From Streptomyces katrae (lineage in GTDB: Bacteria > Actinomycetota > Actinomycetes > Streptomycetales > Streptomycetaceae), in the NCBI RefSeq assembly GCF_000966975.1, contig NZ_JZWV01000445.1:1-14926 (forward strand): a DNA stretch of 14,926 nt, in the 5' to 3' direction. Position 1 is the stretch's first letter. Each line of letters opens with the position of its first letter. Of this stretch, positions 1 to 5,845 are shown in pieces. The notes beneath the pieces were generated by a model. That model ran no database searches and had not been told where the DNA came from. It saw only the letters and a program-made list of their open reading frames with translations. Position numbers and translations under genes: made by a program.

Positions 1-204
1 GCGGTGTGGTGGTTCGTCGCGGCGGAGCGGGCGGCGCAGGTGCAGCTGATCGCGCGGGCGGCGGGGAAGCCGGTGCTCATCGACCACCGGAGCGCGGTCG
101 CCACGCGGGAGCGGTTCGGGAACGATCTCGCCGCCTGGGCGAGCTACCAGCCGTTGTGGCAGACGGTGGCGCGAGGTGGCGAATCGGTGGCGTCAACATC
201 ATGA
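1..204 (+). CDS. Class II aldolase/adducin-family protein, 3' end only (partial)
   Basis: The reading frame is open from the first base and stops with TGA at 202-204, so only the last 67 residues are inside the window. The visible tail (AVWWFVAAERAAQVQLIARA, then KPVLIDH, and near the end a WASYQPLW stretch) resembles the C-terminal helix and closing segment of class II aldolase/adducin proteins, where an aromatic-rich helix with a Q-x-Q-L core is followed by a PVLI segment. Members use a divalent metal and act on sugar phosphates or related hydroxy-carbonyl compounds. The metal-binding histidines lie upstream of the window, so neither activity nor substrate can be judged. GTG at 4-6 is internal, not a real start. 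Family call is moderate confidence from a short tail. Confidence 0.6.
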   Translation, partial: AVWWFVAAERAAQVQLIARAAGKPVLIDHRSAVATRERFGNDLAAWASYQPLWQTVARGGESVASTS

Positions 205-306
205 ACCGTTAATCACCTGCTCTGACATCGTGCGCAATCCGGAGCACTGCCGCAGTGGTGCACAATTCGCTGGCATTGCACCGTAGTTCAGAGAGGCGGC
301 ACGCAC
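205..306. promoter_or_regulatory. Intergenic region with repeated GTGCRCAAT elements (candidate operator/promoter)
   Basis: Two similar 9-mers, GTGCGCAAT at 230-238 and GTGCACAAT at 258-266, are followed by an inverted relative ATTGCAC at 275-281. GGTGCA at 257-262 and TGCACC at 277-282 form a 6-bp inverted repeat. A weak -10-like TAGTTC sits at 284-289, upstream of the GTG at 307. This could be a binding site for a regulator of the next gene, but no known operator is recognised. Confidence 0.25.
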
Positions 307-1530
307 GTGGCTGTCCAAGAGATGTCCCGGAGTACCCATACCGCCGTCTGCGCCTGCGACGACTGCGCGCGGGAGGGGCACCGCCGCGCGGTCGCCGCGT
401 TCCTGGAGAAGCGCGACGAGTTCGCCGCCGGGCAGGGGGTACCGCCCGCCGTGGCCCATTCCCTCGGCGCCTCCCGGCAGTGGGTCTCCGACGAACTGGC
501 CCTGTCCGCCCGCACGGTCGCCGAACGGGGACGGGAGGCCGGGAACTCCTGGCTGTACCTGTTCTCCCGGCGGGCCGTCCTCGCCCTGTGGATCGCCGCC
601 GGGGTGCTGCTGCTGGTGCAGGTCGGCACCGCGCTCGGCACCGGCTGGTCCACCGCCCGTACCGCCGGGCTGCTGGCCGCGCTGGTCCTGGCCGGGCTGC
701 TGACCGTCGCGGCCCGTGCGCAGTCGCTGCGCGGCGGGCTGCTGGCCCCGCTGGTCGGGGAGGACAACCGGCTGTCCACCTCGAAGGCGGTGCCGAGCGC
801 CTGGGTGGTGCTGACGGCGTTCGCGGCGCTGCTGCCCGCGCTGCGGCTGGCCGCCTCCTCGCCCGGGCCGGAGCGGGACGCCCTGTACCAGGGGTTCGCC
901 CTGGGGCGCGCGCTGCCGCTGCTGGCGGTGGTCGCGCTGACGTCCGGGGTGGCGGTGCTGGTGCGCCGGGTGGTTTCCGTACGGATCATGGGGCAGCGGC
1001 TGCAGAAGCTGCCCGCGGACCGGCCGCGCGGGGTGGACCTGCTGACCGACGACGACGGCCGGGGGAGCTTCCCCGACGCGCAGTACGTCCTCGTCTCCAC
1101 GGTGGTGCTCGCCTACGCGGCGGTGACGCTGGCCCGGTTCCCCGACCGGCTGCCGCAGCTGCCGTGGGCGCTGGCCCTGCTGGTGGCCCTGTCGGCGGCG
1201 GTGTACCTGGCGGCGAAGTACGCGGAGGGGAGCCGTCCCCTGGTGCTGTCGGTGGTCCGCAGGCGCGAGCCGGGGGACATCGACGCGGCGGTCCGCCCCG
1301 GCGACGACATCGAGATCCGCGGCGTGGGCTTCGTGCCGCCGGGGGCGCACACGCCGGAGATGCTGGCCCGGCTGGTGGTGCGGGTCGGCGCGGTCCACGT
1401 GCACGTCCCGCTGGTGCCGGTGGCGGGCGGGTTCGTGAACCCCTCGGACACGGTGCTCACCGTGCCGTGGTGCTCACCGTGCCGGTGCCCGCGGAGGTGG
1501 AGCCGGGCCGGGTCGACGTCCAGGTGGTGA
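307..1530 (+). CDS. Multi-pass membrane protein with C-terminal IPT/TIG-like domain, 3' end frameshifted
   Basis: A 407-residue open frame starts at GTG 307, with a purine-rich GAGAGGCGG some 10 nt before it. The N-terminus carries a CxCxxC cluster (C15, C17, C20), then a soluble stretch to about residue 85. Roughly six hydrophobic segments follow, near 88-110, 118-138, 163-183, 202-224, 260-278 and 284-303. The C-terminal part (about 310 onward, with PGDDIEIRGVGF) looks like a short extracytoplasmic beta-sandwich resembling IPT/TIG modules. From residue 388 the frame is lost: a 17-bp tandem duplication at 1451-1485 switches it into a Cys/Arg/Trp-rich tail ending at 1530. Deleting one copy restores a 418-residue protein ending at 1580 with a sensible tail (VPAEVEPGRVDVQVV to DVAE). 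Function unknown; possibly a pseudogene, or functional with an altered C-terminus. Confidence 0.75.
   Translation: MAVQEMSRSTHTAVCACDDCAREGHRRAVAAFLEKRDEFAAGQGVPPAVAHSLGASRQWVSDELALSARTVAERGREAGNSWLYLFSRRAVLALWIAAGVLLLVQVGTALGTGWSTARTAGLLAALVLAGLLTVAARAQSLRGGLLAPLVGEDNRLSTSKAVPSAWVVLTAFAALLPALRLAASSPGPERDALYQGFALGRALPLLAVVALTSGVAVLVRRVVSVRIMGQRLQKLPADRPRGVDLLTDDDGRGSFPDAQYVLVSTVVLAYAAVTLARFPDRLPQLPWALALLVALSAAVYLAAKYAEGSRPLVLSVVRRREPGDIDAAVRPGDDIEIRGVGFVPPGAHTPEMLARLVVRVGAVHVHVPLVPVAGGFVNPSDTVLTVPWCSPCRCPRRWSRAGSTSRW
1451..1485 (+). repeat. 17-bp tandem duplication causing a frameshift
   Basis: The 16-mer GGTGCTCACCGTGCCG occurs at 1452-1467 and again at 1469-1484, a period of 17 bp. Because 17 is not a multiple of three, the second copy moves the downstream sequence out of frame. 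Removing one unit joins ...DTVLTVP directly to VPAEVEPG and runs to the TGA at 1578-1580. Confidence 0.9.
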
Positions 1531-1586
1531 CCGCCGCGGGGGTGGAATCCAACCGCTGCATCATCGACGTGGCGGAATGAAGCGGG

Positions 1587-1592
1587 TAGACA
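1587..1592 (+). promoter_or_regulatory. Possible -10 element for a leaderless DoxX transcript
   Basis: TAGACA lies exactly 7 nt before the GTG start at 1600, the spacing typical of leaderless Streptomyces transcripts, and there is no clear Shine-Dalgarno sequence. No good -35 is visible, and the gap to the upstream gene is only 19 nt, so read-through or coupling is an equal possibility. Confidence 0.25.
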
Positions 1593-1599
1593 TGGCTGC

Positions 1600-2106
1600 G
1601 TGACCCGAACTGACGTCCCCTCCGGTGTGCGGTCCACACCGTGGAGAGAACTCGCCTCCCGCCATGCCCTCCTCCCGCTGCGGATCTTCCTCGGCGTGAC
1701 CTTCGTCTACGCGGGCCTCGACAAACTGACCACCCCGGGCTTCCTCTCCGCCAGTGGCGCCGGCTCGATCGGCGAGCAGATGCGCGGCGTGCGCGACACC
1801 GCCGCCGTCCCGGCCCTGGTGGACCTCGCCCTGAAGGCACCCTCCGGTTTCGGCCTCGCCATCGCCCTGGGGGAGCTCCTCGTCGGCCTGGGCGTCCTCG
1901 CCGGGCTGCTGACCCGGATCGCGGCCGCGGGCGGTGCGCTGATCTCGCTGAGCCTGTGGCTCACGGTGTCCTGGGCCGTGACCCCGTACTACTACGGCAA
2001 CGACCTGGTGTACCTGGTGGCCTGGCTGCCGCTGGTCCTGGCCGGGGCGCCCTACTGGTCGCTCGACTCCCTGATCCGGTCGCGCCGGTCCCTCCGTACC
2101 GCGTAG
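1600..2106 (+). CDS. DoxX-family membrane protein
   Basis: A 168-residue protein starting at GTG 1600. After a polar N-terminus comes the segment LRIFLGVTFVYAGLDKLTTP, the hallmark start of DoxX/DoxD-type proteins (first helix ending in a short K-containing turn). A GELLVGLGVLAGLLTR helix, an AGGALISLSLWLTV helix and a final LVYLVAWLPLVLAGAPYWS helix give four transmembrane segments. The DYYGND-like YYYGND motif before the last helix is also typical. DoxX proteins have been linked to thiosulfate:quinone oxidoreductase in Acidianus and to a membrane redox complex in mycobacteria, but the actinobacterial copies mostly lack a proven activity. Its 3' end overlaps by 55 bp the 3' end of the convergent gene ending at 2052. 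Confidence 0.85.
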   Translation: MTRTDVPSGVRSTPWRELASRHALLPLRIFLGVTFVYAGLDKLTTPGFLSASGAGSIGEQMRGVRDTAAVPALVDLALKAPSGFGLAIALGELLVGLGVLAGLLTRIAAAGGALISLSLWLTVSWAVTPYYYGNDLVYLVAWLPLVLAGAPYWSLDSLIRSRRSLRTA

Positions 2107-2276
2107 GTCACCAGCCCCACCACCGCGGCCAGGGCCAGTCCGCCGATGGCCATCGGCACGACCAGGAACCACGGCAGGTCGGTCTTCCCGGCCGCGTCGA
2201 GCAGGTACAGCACGCCCGCCGCGGTCAGCACCAGGCCGGCCAGCAGCCTTCCGGGCTGGAACTCATGACGCCGCAC
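2052..2276 (-). CDS. Small two-helix membrane protein (74 aa)
   Basis: GTG at 2276 is chosen over the GTG at 2300 because a GGAGG sits 6 nt before it; the product then begins MRRHEFQPGRLLAGLVL. Two hydrophobic helices (about 11-28 and 35-62) are followed by a charged tail (RRDRRDRIRESSDQ), consistent with an inner-membrane protein. The start overlaps the end of the upstream PspC/LiaF-like gene by 14 bp, so the two are almost certainly co-transcribed and translationally coupled. The 3' end overlaps the convergent DoxX gene by 55 bp. Function is unknown; by context it may be an accessory component of the neighbouring envelope-stress module, but that is only inference. Confidence 0.7.
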   Translation of the reverse strand: MRRHEFQPGRLLAGLVLTAAGVLYLLDAAGKTDLPWFLVVPMAIGGLALAAVVGLVTYAVRRDRRDRIRESSDQ

Positions 2277-3595
2277 GGGCCACCTCCACCTGTCCCACAC
2301 CCGCGTCCAGGTGCAGCTCGATCGTCCCGCCGGCCTCGGTGCCCGCGGTGGGGGGCAGGGTCGCCCGCCGGTTCTCGCCGCCGTTCTTGATCCGCACGGA
2401 GCGGTCCCCGGGCAGCTGGATGTCGCCGAGGTCGATCGAGACGTCGGCCTTCGCGGTGACCTCCCGGGGGACGACCACCTTCAGCCGGCCCGCCTCGATG
2501 GAGGCGCGGACGGACACGGTCGCGCCCTTCGGCACGTCCAGCCGGCTCAGGTCGAGCGTGGCCAGACCGGTCCCGGAGGAGTACAGGGGCTTGACGTCGG
2601 CCACCGCCGCCGGGCGCCAGTCGACGTTGTGCCAGTCGGTGCCCACCTCGCGCGGCAGGGCGGTCGCCGCCGCGAGCAGCACGGCGGTGACCAGGCCCAG
2701 CAGGACCGTGCCGAAGCCGGTGCGGCCCTTGAGGGAGCTGACGGCCAGGCCCAGCCCGAACACGGCCAGCGCGCAGGCCAGGCCGACCTGGAGGGCGTGT
2801 CCCAGCGGGCTGCCGTGCCAGACGGAGGCCGTCCCGATGCCGCCGGCCAGCAGGGCCAGGACGAAGACCCGGCCGCCGATCCCGCCGCGCCCCTGCCCGT
2901 ACGCGGGTACGGGCCGCGGCTTCGCCGGGGCCGCCCCGGGCACCGTGCCCGGGCTGTCGTCGGCGCTGTCGTCGGGGCCCCACAGATAGCCGGTGGAGCC
3001 GACCGGGCCGGTGGTGCCGTCCTTCACCAGCGGATCGCGCCACCACGACGGGCTGCTGGGCGCGGGCGGCGCCTGCGTCTCCGGCGGCGCCGGGCGGTGC
3101 GTCCCGGGGGCCTCGGCCTCGGGGGCGGCGGCACCCCGGTGGCGCCGGGACCAGTACGCGGCCCCGCCGAGCGCCAGGATGACCAGGACGGAGAAGGCGC
3201 CCATCACCCCGTTGTCGAGCATCGACAGGAACAGGGCGCAGCCCACCAGGGCACTGAACACCGCGGCCAGGGTGGCCCCCTCGACACGGCCGGTCAGCAG
3301 CTTGCGGCCCTCGCTGTCCTCCTCGCCCTCCAGGGGCAGCAGCAGCCAGGCGAACCCGTAGAAGACCAGGCCGACGCCGCCGGTGACGGCGAGCACCCCG
3401 AGCACGATCCGGAACACCACCGGGTCCAGGTCGAAATACCGGCCCAGGCCGCCGCAGACGCCCGCGAGGACCTTGTCGCGCTTGCTGCTTGCTGCGGCGC
3501 AGGAGCGGCCGCTCCGCGGGGGCCGGTTCCCCGGGATCTTCCCCCGGGCCCCGTCCTGGGGCGCCCCCGAGCGGGGCGTCGTGTACGTCGGTCAT
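2263..3595 (-). CDS. PspC-domain / LiaF-like (Toastrack) membrane protein, frameshifted within the PspC domain
   Basis: Restoring one frame gives a 441-residue protein from ATG 3595 (MTDVHDAPLG). It has a Pro/Gly-rich N-terminus, then a classic PspC domain (RRSK-RDKVLAGVCGGLGRYFDLDP, about 33-95) and three hydrophobic helices to about 146. A Pro-rich cytoplasmic linker follows, then three more helices (about 238-258, 264-285, 290-310) and a C-terminal beta-rich domain (about 334-441) like the LiaF C-terminus/Toastrack. Such proteins sense cell-envelope stress and modulate a partner kinase. Here a 7-bp tandem repeat (3480-3495) puts the first 36 codons in a different frame from the rest. What can be read is either a nonsense protein from 3595, or a 385-residue product from an internal GTG at 3420 lacking the first half of PspC. 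It is therefore probably a pseudogene or a mutant allele, unless the duplication is a sequencing artefact. It is divergent from the PspC-kinase gene. Confidence 0.8.
3480..3495. repeat. 7-bp perfect tandem duplication breaking the PspC frame
   Basis: GCTTGCT repeats twice plus two bases, a 16-bp run of period 7 on the + strand (GCAGCAA units on the coding strand). Removing one unit changes ...RRSKQQARQG... into RRSKRDKVLAGVCGG, the conserved PspC start, and joins the upstream ATG to the rest of the gene. Confidence 0.9.
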
Positions 3596-3658
3596 GGGTC
3601 CATGGTGACCGCCCGTCCGGCCGCCCGGCACCGGGCCCGACCCTGGCGCAACCCTGAT

Positions 3659-3683
3659 ATCCCCCCGACGGAACTGGGGGGAT
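3659..3683. promoter_or_regulatory. Inverted repeat in the divergent PspC/PspC-kinase intergenic region
   Basis: ATCCCCCC (3659-3666) and GGGGGGAT (3676-3683) are perfect 8-bp arms separated by 9 nt. The element lies in the 131-bp gap between two divergent genes of one signalling module. CCCTG also recurs at 3641, 3652 and 3685, that is at distances of 11 and 33 bp, so all on one helix face. An operator for the linked regulator or an RNA hairpin are both possible. Confidence 0.4.
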
Positions 3684-3726
3684 GCCCTGATGCCGCTCCG
3701 CGCCCCGGCGTGTGACCCTTGGTGAC

Positions 3727-5025
3727 ATGCCCGCAGCAGCAGCCGCCGCCCGTACCCCGCACGCCCCCGACCCCGACGAGCTCCCGCCGCGCAGGCTCTA
3801 CCGCAGCGCCGACGGCCGGATGCTCGGCGGAGTCGCGCGCGGCCTCGCCGGGCACCTCGGGCTGCCCGTCCTCTGGGTCCGGCTCGCCTTCCTCGCCATG
3901 TTCATGTGGGGCGACGGGCTGGGGGTGCTGCTCTACGCCGCGTTCTGGGTCTTCGTCCCGCTCGGCGTCGGCGGCAGCACCGGGCACCACTCCTTCTTCG
4001 AGACCCTCACCGACGGCACCCGGCGCCTGCGCAAGCCCGACAAGGGGGCGGTGTCCGGCCTGATCGCCCTGGCCGTCGGCGCTGGCATCTTCATCTCCCA
4101 GCTCCGCTTCGGCGGCGCCAACGGCCGTTACATCTGGCCCACCCTGCTCGTCGGCGCCGGCGTCGTCCTCGTCTGGCGGCAGGCCGACAACGCCCGCCGC
4201 GCCAACTGGGGCCCCGCCGGGGACCACCGCAAGCGGATGCTCCCGGTCGCCCGGGCGCTCGCCGGAGTGGTCCTCGTCGGCGTGGGCCTGACCGTCTTCA
4301 TCGTCGTCCGGGGCTCCGCCGCCCAGCTCGGCAACCTCCTCACCGCCGTCCTCGCCGTCCTCGTCGGCATCGCCCTGCTCGCCGGGCCCTGGCTGATACG
4401 GATGACCCAGGACCTCTCCGAGGAGCGGCTGATGCGCATCCGCGCCCAGGAGCGCGCCGAGGTCGCCGCCCACGTCCACGACTCCGTGCTGCACACCCTC
4501 ACCCTGATCCAGCGCAACGCCGAGGACGTCGGCGAGGTCCGCCGCCTGGCCCGGGCCCAGGAGCGGGAGCTGCGCAACTGGCTGTACAAGCCGGAGGGCA
4601 CCGGCAAGGACGAGGCCGAGGAGCCGGCCACCCTCGCCGAGGCCGTGAAGAAGGCCGCCGCCGAGGTCGAGGACCACCACGGCGTCCCGATCGAGGTGGT
4701 CGTCGTCGGCGACTGCCCGCTCGACGAGAAGCTGGGCGCGCAGATGCAGGCCGCGCGCGAGGCGATGGTCAACGCCGCCAAGTACGGTGGCGAGGGCGGC
4801 CCCGTCCAGGTGTACGCGGAGGTCGAGGGGCGCACGGTGTTCGTGTCCGTACGGGACCGTGGGCCCGGCTTCGACATCGACGCGGTACCGGGCGACCGCA
4901 TGGGCGTACGAGAATCGATCATCGGCCGGATGCAGCGCAACGGCGGGACCGCCCGGCTGCGGTCCGCGCCCGACGGCGGCACGGAAGTCGAACTGGAGAT
5001 GGAGAGGGTGGCGAACGCGGCATGA
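3727..5025 (+). CDS. PspC-domain sensor histidine kinase
   Basis: A 432-residue protein from ATG 3727; GTG 3712 is an in-frame alternative, and neither has a strong ribosome site. The N-terminus is a PspC domain (PRRLYRSADGRMLGGVARGLAGHLG, about 21-82) with its membrane helix. More hydrophobic segments lie near 108-125, 136-150, 173-195 and 203-225, so the sensor is membrane-embedded with almost no extracellular loop. The kinase core follows: a dimerisation helix with phosphoacceptor His251 (AAHVHDSVLHTL), an N-box with Asn349 (REAMVNAAKYGG), a G1 box (VRDRGPGFD), a G2-like GVRESIIGRM and a closing GGTEVELEM. This is the HATPase_c/NarL-type arrangement that pairs with LuxR-type regulators. 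It overlaps the regulator by 4 bp (ATGA), a typical translationally coupled pair. It probably senses membrane stress through PspC-PspC contact with the divergent neighbour; ligand unknown. Confidence 0.9.
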   Translation: MPAAAAAARTPHAPDPDELPPRRLYRSADGRMLGGVARGLAGHLGLPVLWVRLAFLAMFMWGDGLGVLLYAAFWVFVPLGVGGSTGHHSFFETLTDGTRRLRKPDKGAVSGLIALAVGAGIFISQLRFGGANGRYIWPTLLVGAGVVLVWRQADNARRANWGPAGDHRKRMLPVARALAGVVLVGVGLTVFIVVRGSAAQLGNLLTAVLAVLVGIALLAGPWLIRMTQDLSEERLMRIRAQERAEVAAHVHDSVLHTLTLIQRNAEDVGEVRRLARAQERELRNWLYKPEGTGKDEAEEPATLAEAVKKAAAEVEDHHGVPIEVVVVGDCPLDEKLGAQMQAAREAMVNAAKYGGEGGPVQVYAEVEGRTVFVSVRDRGPGFDIDAVPGDRMGVRESIIGRMQRNGGTARLRSAPDGGTEVELEMERVANAA

Positions 5026-5723
5026 CGGGCATGACCGAGGACAGCGCGGTGAACGACGGGGGCAGGCGGGTCCGGGTGGTGCTCGTCGACGACCACCGCA
5101 TGTTCCGCACGGGCGTACAGGCCGAGATCGGTGAGACGGCCCGGACCGGCGTCGAGGTGGTCGGGGAGGCCGCGGACGTGGACCAGGCCGTCACCGTCAT
5201 CACCGCCACCCGGCCCGAGGTGGTCCTCCTCGACGTGCACCTGCCCGGCGGCGGCGGGGTGGAGGTGCTGCGGCGCTGCGCCCCGCTGATGGCGGCTGCC
5301 GAGAACCCGGTGCGGTTCCTGGCGCTGTCGGTGTCGGACGCCGCCGAGGACGTCATCGGGGTCATCCGGGGCGGCGCGCGCGGCTACGTCACCAAGACCA
5401 TCACCGGCACCGACCTGGTGGACTCGGTCTTCCGGGTACAGGAAGGGGACGCGGTGTTCTCGCCGCGGCTGGCCGGCTTCGTGCTCGACGCCTTCGCCTC
5501 CACGGACGCCCCGCCGGTCGACGAGGACCTGGACCGGCTCACCCAGCGCGAGCGCGAGGTGCTGCGGCTGATCGCGCGCGGGTACGCGTACAAGGAGATC
5601 GCCAAGCAGCTGTTCATCTCGGTGAAGACGGTCGAGTCGCACGTCTCCGCCGTGCTGAGGAAGCTCCAGCTCTCCAACCGGCACGAGCTGACCCGCTGGG
5701 CCACCGCCCGCCGCCTGGTCTGA
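5022..5723 (+). CDS. LuxR/NarL-family response regulator
   Basis: A 233-residue two-domain regulator starting at the ATG inside the ATGA overlap with the kinase stop. The receiver domain (about 17-137) has the acidic pair D23/D24 (VLVDDHRMFRTG), phosphoacceptor D71 (VVLLDVHLPGGGG), the Ser/Thr switch in ALSVSD and K125 (GYVTKTITG). The C-terminal GerE/LuxR helix-turn-helix (about 170-225: LTQREREVLRLIARGYAYKE, then SVKTVESHVSAVLRKL) binds DNA. All residues needed for phosphotransfer and DNA binding are present. Linkage makes it the cognate partner of the PspC-kinase; likely targets are the divergent PspC/LiaF-like operon and perhaps the esterase downstream. The first ten residues are variable, so ATG 5031 is a possible later start. 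Confidence 0.93.
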   Translation: MTGMTEDSAVNDGGRRVRVVLVDDHRMFRTGVQAEIGETARTGVEVVGEAADVDQAVTVITATRPEVVLLDVHLPGGGGVEVLRRCAPLMAAAENPVRFLALSVSDAAEDVIGVIRGGARGYVTKTITGTDLVDSVFRVQEGDAVFSPRLAGFVLDAFASTDAPPVDEDLDRLTQREREVLRLIARGYAYKEIAKQLFISVKTVESHVSAVLRKLQLSNRHELTRWATARRLV

Positions 5724-5744
5724 CCTGCGGATGAACCACGGGTG

Positions 5745-5771
5745 ACACCCCGGGGCCGGGCCCGGGGGTGT
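5745..5771. terminator. GC-rich hairpin after the response regulator
   Basis: ACACCCC (5745-5751) pairs with GGGGTGT (5765-5771), and the G/C-rich sequence between can extend the stem. It sits 22 nt after the regulator stop and 75 nt before the esterase start. There is no T-tract, as is common in Streptomyces. It may attenuate transcription between the two genes. Confidence 0.4.
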
Positions 5772-5791
5772 GATCCACGGTGTGATCCACG
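5767..5791. repeat. 12-bp perfect tandem duplication
   Basis: GTGTGATCCACG occurs at 5768-5779 and again immediately at 5780-5791; the period-12 run extends one base left to 5767. It lies between the hairpin and the esterase gene. It may be a doubled binding site or simply a recent slippage duplication like the two others in the window. Confidence 0.85.
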
Positions 5792-5845
5792 ACGCAGTCG
5801 TGGAGGGCAACCGGAGGGCGGCGCCCCCGACTCTTGGGTGGCGTG

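Noticed and set aside
199..1404. 401-codon antisense open frame opposite the membrane gene
   Set aside because: His/Arg/Gln/Pro-rich shadow translation with no domain or ribosome site.
2225..3631. Long 468-codon minus-strand open frame covering the PspC gene
   Set aside because: Only its first 36 codons after MTDVH are meaningful; the rest is Arg/Gly/Pro-rich out-of-frame translation typical of high-GC DNA.
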